Of a stretch of DNA of 64,000 bases, positions 23,645-35,212 are shown in pieces. Below the pieces are notes generated by a model. That model was not told the origin of the DNA. It did no database searches and saw only the letters and a program-made list of their open reading frames with translations. Source of the stretch: Athripsodes cinereus (taxonomy: Eukaryota; Arthropoda; Insecta; Trichoptera; Leptoceridae); contig OX388320.1 in assembly GCA_947579605.1 (NCBI GenBank), positions 1,736,001-1,800,000 on the forward strand, read 5' to 3'. The translations under genes were made by a program, and so were the position numbers. Positions within the stretch are counted from its first letter, which is position 1. Each line of letters begins with the position of its first letter.

Positions 23645-24032
23645 GACATTAAGCTTTATGGTTGCGAGACATGGACCATCAGCAAGAGTGAAAGCGGACG
23701 GTTGGCGGCCTTTGAGATGTGGTGCTACAGACGCATGCTGAAGATCCATTGGTCGGAACACGTCGAAAACGAAGAAGTATTAACCAGGGTAGGCGAAAAA
23801 AGGCAACTTCTTAAGAGAATCAGCCCACAACGAGCTAACTGGATTGGCCACAACATCAGGCACCCAGGACTACTCATCGCCATTGCGGAGGGTAAGACCG
23901 AGGGGACAAATGGCAGAGGCCGACCAAGAGATGCGTATATGGACCAACTGAAGAGGGACATGAACTGTGGCTCATACGTAGATTTGAAGAGACTGGCTGA
24001 GAATAGGGAGGAATGGAGAAGAAAGTATAAAT
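23645..24032 (+). mobile_element. LINE C-terminal region, FEMWCYRRMLK family
   Basis: Encodes SGRLAAFEMWCYRRMLKIHW, RANWIGHNIRHPGLLIAIAE, GRGRPRDAYMDQLKRDMNCG and LAENREEWRRK; open for about 115 codons, then joined to AT-rich DNA. It matches the C-terminal part of RTE/BovB-like endonuclease/reverse transcriptases. Copies are at 32.8, 34.5, 47.6 and 63.5 kb. Confidence 0.87.
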
Positions 24033-24042
24033 ATATAAAGAC

Positions 24043-24105
24043 ATTAAACATCTTGAGTTCAGCGATGAGGTGTGACATCCACTTTATTGGCACGAAGAGG
24101 TAGAC
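24043..24105 (+). mobile_element. SINE-1 body scrap
   Basis: TTGAGTTCAGCGATGAGGTG and TTGGCACGAAGAGG, joined directly to the 3' side of the 23.7-kb LINE fragment. Confidence 0.5.
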
Positions 24106-25257
24106 TTGAATATGTGTATTAAATGCGTTCGGTTCAAAAACATTGCTGTTCAGAAAAAGTCACGACTCTTAAGATGGTCACGGATCGATAAACGAACGGC
24201 GCGATTTATAAATCGTCCATATTGTAATTATTTTGTTGTTTGAACACATGACTTTTACAGAACGCTTGTAAGCTTTCAGGAAAGAATGCGAGGCCCTTTC
24301 ACATATTTTCATAACTTAAATAACGTTGGAAACCGCTAAAATCCTCAATATTGAGAGGATGTTCTTCATAATTGTTACATATAAAAAGGAGGTAACCAGC
24401 GATCTCGATTCATAAAATATGTATATTATATTCAGTGTGTGAATAAAAAAATTCATCATTTAATAGGAAAAAGTAAAAATTTGGACGACGTGACACTGTG
24501 AATCCAAACCTTCAAATTTCAAGTCTTAGATTATAACATTAACGCTTCAGTGATTAAATTATTATGCTTGTTTATTCAACAAAGTATTAAATAAAAATAA
24601 TTAATACCAAATTTCTGTTAATTGTATACAAAACGTAAACAATTCATCAAAAAGATCATTATTTTGATAATTAAAATCTGTAATTTTATTTTAGTTTCCT
24701 AGCGAGTGAGATAAAGATAAGAAAGAACGGGACATCAGATCTGATGATCAAGAGAAAGTTAATAAGACGTCTTTACAACTCCCAATGGGGTTCTGGAATG
24801 AAATGATGGCCCTTACCTACTACTTCAAATTTATTTGATAATCTAATATCATGTCAGCCTTTATACCAAGGTATAAGTTATATTACTAAGTAAGAAATAG
24901 TACTAGCTACATGTATAATTTATTATCCAGTACAGTTTCTTAACCTTTCCACAGTAACACTAAAGTAACACTAAATTAATTCATTGTCAATATGGAAGAA
25001 TTAAAACTTAAAAAAACTTTAGAGTTACACAATTTTTTTTTATTTCTTCATTCTTTACTGTACGTTGAAAAGAGTGTACGAGTAGCCGAAAAATATTTCC
25101 CGTGGTCACTAACACAATAAATATTAGTTTCGTTAACAATATAGGTAGTAAGATCTGTGATTACTTAAAATAGTACTAATATTATACTTAAAAATATTTT
25201 GGTGTTTTTTTGAAAAACACTGTTTTCTTTTTCAAACACTGTTTTCTGTTTTCTTTT

Positions 25258-25500
25258 TCCCGTCTAGCACCCGGTAAAGAATTGGTCTCCCACTCTTCTG
25301 TGTAAGTTTTCGAGTGTCCTGTAAAAGGCAGGTGTTCGAAAAAAATAAGACATTTTACATCTTAAATTCAGCGATGAGGCTTGCCACCCATCCTGAATGT
25401 CTTGATGATTTTATATTGGAACGAAGAGGACAGTTTGCATGTTTCTTACGTGCAGCTGATCTGCTGGCTGCCCCACTTGTGGGATGTGCCGTGATGGTGT
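25258..25500 (+). mobile_element. SINE-1 copy, near full length
   Basis: CCCGTCTAGCACCCGGTAAA, AAGTTTTCGAGTGTCCTGTA (B-box-like, with one inserted base relative to GGTTCGANTCC), AGCGATGAGGCTTGCCACCC, TGCAGCTGATCTGCTGGCTG, GTGATGGTGT. The A-to-B spacing fits a tRNA-derived head. Confidence 0.85.
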
Positions 25501-25511
25501 GGCTGTTTTCT

Positions 25512-25582
25512 TCCACATACATTGGCCAAAAGCTGTTATGGTCTAAGTGGAATATTATGATGTCTTTTCAATAATAATAAGA
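25512..25582 (+). mobile_element. 3' end of the jockey-type LINE
   Basis: TGGCCAAAAGCTGTTATGGT and an AATAATAATAAGA tail match the 3' end of the element at 4655-5725. It lies directly after a SINE-1 copy. Confidence 0.6.
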
Positions 25583-25935
25583 TGTACGACAACATATAGG
25601 TTGTAAAGTAAGACAAAATTTCATATTCAAAAATGTATTGGATTACCGTTTGTGTGTCCATCTTTAAAAGTGATAAATAATAAAATCTAAATTTGAATAA
25701 AAGATAAATAACAATAATGATAATAATATAACACATTTTATAGTCTTCATTACGAAAGATAATAATTCCTCTCTCTCTCTGTCTGTCTTATACTATCTAT
25801 CTCACTCTGTGTTGGAATGATGAGATTTTAATGGATATCGTTTCTCAATTTAATTGTTTCATCCGACTACTACTAGGTAGGCATTAGTGAAGAAATGGAT
25901 ATCTTAAAACTATCCGGCTTAGTTCCTTTATCCGA

Positions 25936-26205
25936 ATAACGAAAAGTCATACTGGATATCACATTGGATAATGAAAAGTCATACTGGATATCACATTGGA
26001 TAATGAAAAGTCATACTGGATATCACATTGGATAATGAAAAGTCATACTGGATATCACATTGGATAATGAAAAGTCATACTGGATATCACATTGGATAAT
26101 GAAAAGTCATACTGGATATCACATTGGATAATGAAAAGTCATACTGGTTATCACTTTGGATAATGAAAAGTCATACTGGTTATCACATTGGATAGTGAAA
26201 AGTTA
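25936..26205. repeat. 32-bp minisatellite, about 8 copies
   Basis: Units beginning GAAAAGTCATACTGGATATC start at 25941, 25973, 26005, 26037, 26069, 26101, 26133, 26165 and 26197, an exact 32-bp period. Units are nearly identical; the last ones have GGTTATC for GGATATC and then decay. There are no unique spacers, so this is not a CRISPR array. Confidence 0.95.
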
Positions 26206-26289
26206 TCAAACAATAAAAAAAAAAAAATATTTAATGTTTTATCAATGGTATAGTTTTTTGATAACATATTATCAAAAATTATAAAATAT

Positions 26290-26480
26290 CGAACTTTGGG
26301 ACCCCGAACATTGGCAGCGTCTTATGCAAGGTCCCTCTTGCTGCCTCTTTCACCTGGTCACTCCATCTCAACTTGAAGTATGAAGATACCCTCCATACTT
26401 GAAGTTGGAACAAGTTTCTCCTGATCTTCCGATCCTCTCCATAAAATGCGCCTAAAGTGCTGGAGAGCATGGTGCTTACA
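26290..26480 (-). mobile_element. RTE LINE C-terminal fragment, rearranged
   Basis: Related to the 20.7-kb family: minus strand gives LRWSDQVKEAARGTLHKTLP and, in another frame, KHHALQHFRRILWRGSEDQE. The microsatellite tail is missing. Confidence 0.65.
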
Positions 26481-26757
26481 TAAAATGGACAGGCGATTTA
26501 TGGGAGATGGAATACTGTTAAAATTAATTATGAATATCAAGTTAAATAAAAGAAAAAGCGAAAGAACAAAATTGTCAACATTTTTCCCTCGCAAGAGGAG
26601 CATCGAAGACGAAGATACCTACGTATAGATTAAATATTTTCCACACTATGTACAATCTATCTATTTAGTCTTTACCAGCCAAATCTTCAGGCTATCCATT
26701 GTGGCCCTTCCATGACTATAAAGTTTTTTCTTAGTCAATATAGATACATACACAGAA

Positions 26758-27440
26758 GTGACAGGAAAATTATTCGAATCACAATTATTCGAATGGACAA
26801 TTCTTCGAAAAAACATTTGTACGAACTAACTTTTTTTCGAATGACAATTATTCGAATGGCAGTTATTCGAATCCACAATTATCAGAAAACACAATTGTCC
26901 GAATTTTTATACGTTATATTGATAACAACAATTATCCGAAACAAAATTCTTCGAATTTTTATTATCATGACAGATAATATTGCTCCTATTTTCGGCGAAA
27001 AGTGACGTACTAAGCGAAGTTATATTATATAATTCGACTCAGTTTGCAATCGATTTATCTAAATAGTGTCAAACGTTTGGAAAAATAATTTAAATATATT
27101 TATAATTAGGTATGAACGCAATTGCCTCATTTTCTTAAGAAACTAGTATAACGTTAAAGTTGGATGAGGTATGGCTGGAGTTTTATATGAAACGTAATAT
27201 AATTGCGTCAATATGACCTGCTTCTGAAGATCAAAATAAAATGAGTTTAGATTAATATAAAATAATTCGAATAATAGGATTTTCTAACAAATGTTAGTCG
27301 AACAATTCACTTTCCATTAATTGTAATTCGAATAATTGATAGTCGAACAAATGTTATTCGAAGATTTGTTAATTCGAATAATTATTTTTTCGAACAATTG
27401 TGAATTCGAACAATTGTATTTCGAAGAATTTTCATGTAAT
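26758..27440. mobile_element. Foldback-like element built of TTCGAA repeats
   Basis: A 683-bp unit flanked by an 11-bp direct repeat CATACACAGAA (26747-26757 and 27441-27451). The ends are inverted: left GTGACAGGAAAATTATTCG against ATTACATGAAAATTCTTCG from the right. Both arms are made of degenerate short repeats, CAATTATTCGAA in the left arm (to about 26980) and the reverse TTCGAATAATTG in the right arm (from about 27265). More than a dozen exact TTCGAA and several one-base variants occur. The centre is unrelated AT-rich DNA. No ORF fits. It resembles foldback elements in structure, but I do not recognise the family. Confidence 0.7.
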
Positions 27441-27526
27441 CATACACAGAAACCCCCAGACTTAAGAAACATCCGTGCGTGTGGTAAGAGTTTACAATAA
27501 CATAACATAACACGTAACACGTGTAG

Positions 27527-27755
27527 ACAATTCACACAGACCGAGCTAGTCCCAAACTAAAATATGAATCTTGTATTATGGGTACTAACACGGCGATACA
27601 CATATACAATGCACTAAACACATATACATGTAACACCCAGACCCAGGACAATCTGAAAAAGGTCATTCTTCATTTTGCCCTGGCCGGGAATCGAACCCGG
27701 GACCTCGTGACTCAAAGGCAAGTGCGTTAGCCTCCGCGCCGCACCGGTCGCCAAT
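27527..27755 (-). mobile_element. SINE-2, tRNA-derived, full length
   Basis: The minus strand starts with a tRNA-like head (GGCGACCGGTGCGGCGCGG) with an exact B box GGTTCGATTCC (27687-27697 on the plus strand), then the body (GGTCTGGGTGTTACATGTAT, CAAGATTCATATTTTAG, GGACTAGCTCGGTCTGTGTG) and a GTTATGTTATG tail near 27500. The 5' and 3' ends of the tRNA part do not pair, so it is not a tRNA gene. Another copy without the head is at 51040-51220. Confidence 0.85.
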
Positions 27756-28134
27756 GTTTCAGATTACATAATTATATGGTTTCATTCGCAAAGTCATCAT
27801 AAACCACCTTGTTTCGCTTTAACGAAGATAATTTGTAGTCTAACTTAACACGTAATAATCATATTTAAACATCGCGAACATAATAAATCCTGATATCGGA
27901 TTTAGAATCTCGATGGATATTCGTTATCCGGTATTATGTTGAAACACCATCGGTTATCTCATTAGTAGACACTTTGACAGTCCGCTAGTTCAGTTGGAAA
28001 TGAGAACAAAATGATTATATCTTAGATTATCAAAAGATAAGTTAATAAATTTTAATTAGGTAAAATGCACGAATCAAAAGACATTTGATTTAAAGACTGA
28101 AGGGTACATTATAGTTTATTTAAACCATATTTTG

Positions 28135-28275
28135 AGTTTATCTGGGTTTGAAATATTATATAAATTTATTAAATTAAAATAAAACACTCACATTTAATAC
28201 ATCCACAGTGACTTTATCAATAGCGAGCCAGCTTTCAAGAGCTTCCACTCTCATCATCAGGCTAATTTGAAGTGA
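28135..28275 (-). mobile_element. PLE terminus (family 4)
   Basis: Minus-strand terminal module: hammerhead motif (28222-28263), then GCTATTGATAAAGTCAC, and a GAGTGTTTTATTTTAA end near 28180. It is equivalent in order to the other PLE termini here. No coding sequence is attached. Confidence 0.65.
28222..28263 (-). ncRNA. Hammerhead ribozyme motif, family 4
   Basis: On the minus strand: stem I AGC with GCT, canonical core CTGATGA, an extra U, stem II GAGAG with CTCTT, GAA, stem III AGC-UG-GCU, and C at the cleavage position. Every invariant core base is present. Stem I is short at 3 bp. Confidence 0.68.
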
Positions 28276-28279
28276 CTTT

Positions 28280-29560
28280 ACGTCATATAGGACGTAGACC
28301 CAGTTAGGTAGACATTAGTGACTTATCTTTTAAAAACTGTTTTGTAATTAAAATAAATAAATAAATAAATAAAATAAATATAATTTTTGGTGGTCTTTGT
28401 AATACCTATATTTCTTCGAAGGCTTCAAATGGAATGGTAGGTATGTATAAAAAATTAAAGTAGGTATATGATATGCTATGTATAATGCATAGTTTTGTTT
28501 TATAATAAATAATAGTCTTTATGAAACAGAGCTTTGTTTTACACATAACAATGTGTACTTAATAATTCCATAGAGTCTTTACTCATTCCATGTTTTTCAA
28601 TACACAAGGAGGCTATGTTTTGTTAAGCATTTTAACGCGGAAAAACTTTTGTCATCTGCTACCAAATCCGGTTAAACAATAAAAATTAGTAAATATTCTA
28701 AACATTCACTTTATACTAGATAAATGATTTAAGTCTCAGTGCCATTGATGTTGAAGCAGCATATTATGATAAATATAAGTTTGATGTTTTTCATTTTTGT
28801 TAATTTTTATTCTAACTTTTATTATAAACGACAACCTTATGCACTGATACTGAAATTTATACTGAAATTAAGCAAATTGTGATATAACATATATGTACAC
28901 TTATAAATAGGGTAATAAATTCATTATAATTTGTGTGTTGTATTATGTTTCTATTGAAATGTATTACATGATGTGAATCATTTTGTTATTTTTTTTCACT
29001 TTGTTTTTTGATTTAAAATATGTGTAGGTACCTACTATTTGTTACTCATTCATCTAGTGTATGTAATATCATTGACTTTTTTAATCAATTGAAAATTCTT
29101 TCTTTTAAAAATATTTTTCTATTATTTGATATCTCTTTACTTTATTACAATTTTTATGTTTTTGATATTTTACCTATCTTTTAACGAACATTCAATGACT
29201 GACACTCTAATATTTTTATTAATTGTTCACAATTTTATTCTTCCCCAATTATTCTTGTTCTTGTCTTGCTTCAATTGCGTGAAAGAAAGAAAATTTTTGA
29301 AAGATAATTCTAAATTGTTTTTTTTATGTAGGTATTGCATTAAATGCAAGAAGTTCACGCCGTGGATATATGAATACATAATAATAAATAAAAATAATTA
29401 TATTTCTTCACTACACCTCAATACAGGTGCATTCTACCTAGTGGGGCAGCAAAACCAACACATCGTTAATTGTTGCATAAATAATGTATTATTATTGGAT
29501 ATACATGTGTTGGAAATGTTCTATGAATAAAGAAATTTGAATTTGAAAAAAACGTGAATT
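28280..29560. other. Unassigned stretch with a possible retroelement end
   Basis: A 134-codon frame at 29126-29530 is hydrophobic at its start but matches no family I know and ends in GAATAAAGAAATTTGAATTTG, a typical LINE-like end, so it is probably a 3' UTR by-product. Confidence 0.4.
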
Positions 29561-29834
29561 TCCTGTATTCATTTAGTATCCGTCACATGTTTCATCATGT
29601 CATGAAATATCAATTAACAATTTATTCCGAGTATAAATATTTCATGAATAGGTTCTGAGTAGGTTTAATGCCTAATATTCTCCGTTCTGAGTAAAATGCT
29701 GCTTCTCTGGTAATAATTCATGCTTTCATTGTCACCCTCAGAATTGTCATAATCTATTTCTCATTCTAACCAACTTTCTTTAATCAACGTCAAAAAAATT
29801 AAGGTCATTTGTGAATATGTAAATAATAGTGATA

Positions 29835-29920
29835 CTTTCACGACACAAGCTTTGAGCTTACTGTGAAAGGTGTATAAGGTTGTATTTGGGTTTATAACAA
29901 AACTCAGATAGGTAGGTATA
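29835..29920 (+). mobile_element. SINE-3 3' part
   Basis: TTCACGACACAAGCTTTGAG, TTACTGTGAAAGGTGTATAA, GGGTTTATAACAAAACTCAG; no head. Confidence 0.7.
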
Positions 29921-29951
29921 TCTTTTTTTAAAAAAAAAAAAAAAACTTTTC

Positions 29952-30034
29952 TCCGTGGAGTAACCGGTAAAAAATCCAACAGGTCTCCAACTGTTTTCTG
30001 TATTATTCAAGTGTCCTGTAAAAGGGAGGTGTTA
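29952..30034 (+). mobile_element. SINE-1 head fragment
   Basis: CTCCGTGGAGTAACCGGTAA, GTCTCCAACTGTTTTC, AAGTGTCCTGTAAAAGGGAG. Confidence 0.62.
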
Positions 30035-30094
30035 AGAACTTATATTTTAGAAGAAAGTTTATGTTTTGATTATAATATTTCTCTCTTCACTCGT

Positions 30095-30190
30095 CACTTT
30101 TGTAACAAATAATCAGTTTACATTTGTCTGACGATGAGAGCTTTCAAAAGCTGACTCGCAGATTGATAATGTCACAAGTAGAATTGAGGT
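30095..30190 (+). mobile_element. Degraded PLE terminus (family 4)
   Basis: Core CTGACGA at 30128-30134 followed by TGAGAG, then AAAAGCTGACTCGCAGATTGATAA, matching the 28.2-kb module. The stem II loop appears deleted and GAA reads AAA, so the ribozyme is likely dead. Confidence 0.5.
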
Positions 30191-30384
30191 TATTGTAATG
30201 AGTTCATTGAGAAGAATGTGTGATGAAAATCTGAAAGACTTGGGTCGTAAAAGTACGATTCGTGAAGATTATGTAATGAAATCTTATTTAATAAGAACGA
30301 AAGTGAACAAAATAATTATGGTGGAAAACAAAGTAAAAAAGAAAGTATATTTATATGGCTAAGAGGAATGGTGCTCGAAATTGT

Positions 30385-30492
30385 TGCCATCATAGGATTA
30401 AATGGCAAGGCCATATAAAGCAAATTCTCCAGGACGGACATGTGCGGCGCTCGATCCTTTCTGCCTTCCCCGAGCCGAAAGCGGAGTGATGG
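30385..30492 (+). mobile_element. RTE LINE tail scrap
   Basis: AAATGGCAAGGCCATATAAA, ATTCTCCAGGACGGACATGT and CTCGATCCTTTCTGCCTTCC match the 2.8-kb family (KWQDHLNQILQDGHV to SILSAF). Confidence 0.65.
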
Positions 30493-31044
30493 TTTTGATG
30501 ATTAGTAAAATTACCTACCTACTATTTTTTTATTGCTTCACTTTAATTTCTCATTTCCCTACAATACTTTTTTTGACATTTTTTAGTAAAGTAGTAGGTA
30601 CTTCTGGTTTCTGCAAGTGTTACATAGTCCATTTATTTGCTGTTATTTTCTTGAACACACCCAGATAAAGCAACACTTGTAATATAATATTAATAAGTAC
30701 TCTGAACGCAATCCTTTAAACGATATCGTAGTTGAAGTCTTCAACATCATAACAGTATTTTAATCCCTATACCAACAGTGTTATCTGCTCAGTTCTGTGA
30801 TACGCTTCCATACTTCGTGAATAGCATCGACCTTGCAGCTTTTTGTAGCCAAGTTCGTGAAAAACAATTTGATGTAGGTATATATTTTTCAATTTATTAT
30901 TTTAAGTTTTTATTTTTAATTGCACACAGCGTTAGATTACACGTGTTAAAAACAATGTGAATAAAAGACAAGTAATAATTGTTATTTAATAATTTTAAAT
31001 ATAAGTTTATATGGTTCAGGCTTGATTTTTGAATTCATAGATTT

Positions 31045-31252
31045 CCCAGTATAGTTTTGCCACTATTTTCGTGTGTTTTGTAATAGGCAGATGTTCGTAA
31101 AATCTCAAGTATAAGACAATTAACATCATCAACTCAGTGATGAGGTTTGCTACAACCCTAAATATCTTATAATTTACTGGCATAAAGAGAAAAATCCAGG
31201 TGTGTATGGTATGCAGCTACCCCACTTTTGAGATATTCTATGATGGTTTAGA
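31045..31252 (+). mobile_element. SINE-1 copy, diverged
   Basis: TCGTGTGTTTTGTAATAGGC, CTCAGTGATGAGGTTTGC, TGCAGCTACCCCACTTTTGA, CTATGATGG in family order. The head is too diverged to show the A box. Confidence 0.65.
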
Positions 31253-31329
31253 AATAGTTTATTCCATACTCTATACAGAAAATTTTAAATCGGTGAATAT
31301 AATAATAATAATTATCGGATGATTTTTAT

Positions 31330-31600
31330 AGCGCCGTTTTGTGGACAGATCCACCTCAAGGGCGCATAGGATGTTTTAGATTATTCGCTATAGCGTTGCC
31401 AAATATTAACAGTGACCTTACATATATATTCAGTTTAATCCATATGATTTCTTAAAAAGATGCGTTTTCAAATGGGTCTTAAACTGGGTCAAGGTCTGTG
31501 CTTCCCTGATGTTTGTGGGAAGCCTATTCCAGACACTAGGACCCGCAGATATGAAGGCGCGATCCAAGTAGGTACGCTGGCGCTGGACTCATTTTATATA
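31330..31600 (-). mobile_element. LINE C-terminal end, jockey/CR1-like
   Basis: Minus strand reads DRAFISAGPSVWNRLPTNIR and LTQFKTHLKTHLFKKSYGLN before a stop at about 31440, with a 3' UTR that includes CGCCCTTGAGGTGGATC. A related UTR scrap lies at about 8398-8440. Confidence 0.72.
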
Positions 31601-31604
31601 GTTA

Positions 31605-32795
31605 GTTAATATAGTTAGAGTTTATAACATTTCTTTATGCGATTATTCTGATATTATTTTCTTGAACATTTCAAATAAACCCATAAGATTAACTTTTAAA
31701 ATGTTTGCTTACAAAGTGGAAGCACTCGAAAGTCAACTCTTTTAATATTTTGCAAATACCAAATAGTTTTTTCAAAAAATATTATGGATCCATTAGCGAT
31801 GCAACATTCTAGGAACACTTCTTACATTTTTTACAGAACAATTGAAAATCCCCTGAAAACAGAGGTAAGCTTATTCTACTACAGAAATTTTACAGAAAAC
31901 ATAAATAATCTCATTATAGGTTCAAAATCAATTATAATATCCTATTACAACATTACTTGAATGTTCAGAGTTGGTGCTGTTTACCTAAGGTAACTGATAA
32001 TACTAACCTAACCTAATTGAATACAAAGCACAAGTACTTCTCACTCTCGACAGGCTTTTGTTTCGCACAAACCAAATGAAATACAATAATAATAATAGAA
32101 GTTCCAAATGATTCTTTCCCTTTGAAATAATATGTAGCTAAGTAGATACTACTCGCGATGCCTTGTCGTGCAGAAATTATGGGATTCATTTGACAAACGA
32201 AATATAATGTAAGGCACCAAATAATTTTCCATTGGTTTCACCCACTGTGTCAGAAATGAAACAATATATTAAAGATTTTTCTAATATTTGACATTGATAA
32301 CATAATGTTTATATGCTTAAAACGTTGTTATTCTCATAGTACAAGAGTTTGTATCTTGGTTATACGTTTGATTGTAGATAGACATACTGCAAGCTGATGT
32401 TCTCAGAATAACTAGTACTGAATGAAACGTAGGTATAGAGAAAATGTGGATTAGGTGAATGTTTCGTGGGAGTAAAGCGCACTTAAACCAGCTGAAAACC
32501 AATTCGTAAGCATTGGAATCCCTCGTTCTCTCTGTCTATCCTCAAAAAAATTATTCGTTGCATCTGATAAAAATATTATTATATTTGTATCTCTAGAATA
32601 CTTTGTACAATACGGAATAAAAAAAATATGGTAAAAATACGTAAATATACAGAACTAGCAGGAGAAATAAAAAATATTTGGCATTCTAGATGCGTTTATA
32701 TAATACCTTTAGTCATGTCAGCTACAGGGGTAACTCCGAAAGACGCGATTTCCCCTAACGTTTAACCAAGTATACGTAGAATTTGTCTGTTTTAT
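31605..32795. other. Unassigned stretch
   Basis: No coding or repeat signal recognised. AT-rich with short homopolymers. Confidence 0.5.
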
Positions 32796-32799
32796 GCCT

Positions 32800-33215
32800 G
32801 TTGTGAGACGTGGACCATCAGCAAGAGTGAAAGCGGACGGTTGGCGGCCTTTGAGATGTGGTGCTACAGACGCATGCTTAAGATCCATTGGTCGGAACAC
32901 GTCGAAAACGAAGAAGTATTAACCAGTGTAGGCGAAAAAAGGCAACTTCTTAAGAGAATCGGCCAACAACGAACTAACTGGATTGACCACAACATCAGGC
33001 ACCCAGGACTACTCATCGCCATTGCGGAGGGTAAGATCGAGGGGAGAAATGGCAGAGGCCGACCAAGAGACGCGTATATGGACCAACTGAAGAGGGACAT
33101 GAACTGTGGCTCATACGTAGAGCTGAAAAGACTGGCTGAGAATAGAGACGAATGGAGAAGAAAAACCAAACTCGTTGCAGACCAATCCAATGGATTGTGA
33201 CTCATTATATATGCC
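32800..33215 (+). mobile_element. LINE C-terminal region, FEMWCYRRMLK family
   Basis: Begins CETWTISKSESGRLAAFEMW, runs open to KLVADQSNGL and stop at 33200, followed by CTCATTATATATG. Close to the 23.7-kb copy, with a few substitutions. Confidence 0.88.
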
Positions 33216-33219
33216 TGGA

Positions 33220-34385
33220 AATAAATGAATAATGTACCCGTAAAGAAAAATAATCTACAAAATAGTTAGACGTCTACTGGCTTATCATTTCCATGGAGCT
33301 GTCATTAAACATGCTAGGCACGGTGGGGGTACGTAAGTTCAGAATTTTACCCCTCCCCCCTCCGTCCGTATGCGAATTTTTGAAAAGGTAGTTACAGGAA
33401 TTTGAAATGTTTGATGATCTCTTCGGTTTTGTTTAGAAAGTGTTCACAGAATTCAATATTTGGTGTTTTTACATAATGTCGGCATTTCAGGGCCCCGTGT
33501 ACCCTTATGCACTGAGAAAAATACTAAAGAAATTTCACAACGATTCATTGGTACGTACTATCAGATTAGGACCAGAGATAGTACAAACGATTCATTAGAA
33601 CGAATCTATAATATTAACATTTTACAAACAAGTCGTTGGTAAATTTAAACGGAATTGCCTTTTTAAATACATATATTATCGCTGGTTGCGTGTTTATGGA
33701 TTACGGTTATACTACACTTACTTTACATTCATCCATCACATTATCACGTGTCCCAAGTCAAAGTATAATGTATGAAAATTCAATAAATTACTAAGACATT
33801 AAAATTGTTCAGGGAATTCTAAGTTCAATTTTAAGTTTTCCAACTAATACCGTGAGATAATTGATAATTTAAGCCAGCCTAGAGACAATTAGTAAGCGTT
33901 GAGTCTTCTTTCTCACTTTTTCCATTATAGGTTTTGCACATTGTTTCATAATGTAAACAAGGTTCTCCAATAGAGAAGTCTGACAGAAATATTATCATAA
34001 AAGAACAAAGTAACACAAGTAATGATATGTAAGTAAACTCCTTATCTTAAAAGTGCATACAAATCTGCGCTCAAGAAGACGTACTTATTTTCTTTGGTGA
34101 GAACACCACTTGGAATATGCAGCTTCTCTGCGAGAACAATTTAGCCTTAGGGGGCGTAGCTTTACAAAGCTGTGTAAGAGGAAAGAACACACTTTCATAG
34201 CATTGCTACAAAAAAAATAAGAAAGGAAAGTTTAAGTGGTAATATGATAACAAGAGTGTATTATGGATGACCCTTGGTATAAAATCTGGATTTAAATATT
34301 TCAGTACATTTTTGTATACCTAGTATAAAAATTTCAAACGCGAGTTGAAAATTTACTAACGTAATTATATTAATTTTTAACATTT
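33220..34385. other. Unassigned stretch
   Basis: Contains a C/G-rich patch (CACGGTGGGGGTACG and CCCCTCCCCCCTCCGTCCG, 33318-33372) standing out from AT-rich DNA. No frame supported. Confidence 0.45.
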
Positions 34386-34387
34386 AC

Positions 34388-34506
34388 AACTACAAACAAC
34401 CACAAATGGGGTAACCAGCAGATCAGCTTGTGATAAACATGCAAACTGTCTTCTCTGTGTCCATAAAAAAATAAGACATTCAAGATTTGTGCAAACCTCA
34501 TCGCTA
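34388..34506 (-). mobile_element. SINE-1 fragment abutting a LINE
   Basis: CCACAAATGGGGTAACCAGC, AAACATGCAAACTGTCTTCT, CAAACCTCATCGCT, then an abrupt change to LINE coding at about 34504. Confidence 0.7.
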
Positions 34507-35095
34507 CAAGTAAAAGAGTTCGTGTACTTGGGCAGCAGACGCTCCAAATCAGAAATTGTGAACAGAATAAACCAGGCGAGAATTGCCTTTAAGAAAAAAT
34601 CTAAAATTTTGGAATCCCCTAATATTGATTTAAGCGTGAGGAAAAATCTCACTAAAGCCTTTGTGTGGAGCATTTTGCTATATGGGTGCGAGACGTGGAC
34701 CATCAGCAAGAGTGAAAGCGGACGGTTAGCGGCATTTGAAATGTGGTGCTATAGACGCATGCTGAAGATTCGTTGGTCGGAACACGTCGAAAACGAAGAA
34801 GTGTTAACCAGGGTTGGCGAAAAAAGGCAACTCCTCAAAAGAATCTGCCAACAACGAGCTAACTGGATTGGCCACAACATCAGGCACCCAGGACTGCTCA
34901 TCGCAATCGCAGAGGGTAGGACCGAAGGCACAAATGGCAGAGGCCGACCGAGAGACGCCTATATGGACCAACTGAAGAGGGACACGAGCTGTGGCTCATA
35001 GATGGAGTTGAAGAGACTGGCTGAGAATAGGGAGGAGTGGAGAAGAAAGTCCAAACTCGTTGCAGACCAATCCAATGGATTGTAACTCATTATAT
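34504..35095 (+). mobile_element. Longest FEMWCYRRMLK-family LINE fragment
   Basis: Starts VKEFVYLGSRRSKSEIVNRI, through SVRKNLTKAFVWSILLYGCE to DQLKRDTSCGS and a premature TAG at about 34999; a further 80 bp continue the family sequence to KLVADQSNGL, stop, CATTATATATAC. This shows the region just downstream of the RT palm (the LYGCETW motif). One substitution therefore shortens the frame. Confidence 0.88.
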
Positions 35096-35099
35096 ATAC

Positions 35100-35212
35100 T
35101 GTAAATTTATGACAAACAAATACATAGAAGATAAACATTTAATTTAAATACAATCAATTTACAGAGGTCGAGTTAATCGCAAAGGCGCGATAAACTCGAC
35201 TTCTTTATATAT
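35100..35212 (-). repeat. LINE 3' end, partial
   Basis: AATACAATCAATTTACAGAG, GTCGAGTTAATCGCAAAGGC, then GCGATAAACTCGAC, which makes a local inverted repeat with the preceding motif. Confidence 0.5.

Noticed and set aside
25936..26205. CRISPR-like array
   Set aside because: Units are directly tandem with no unique spacers, and the context is eukaryotic.
27680..27755. Possible tRNA gene on the minus strand
   Set aside because: The B box is perfect, but the ends do not form an acceptor stem and the sequence continues into a repeated SINE body with a second copy at 51 kb.
29126..29530. 134-codon frame as a membrane protein gene
   Set aside because: No family match, AT-rich composition, and an ending typical of a retroelement 3' end; probably chance.
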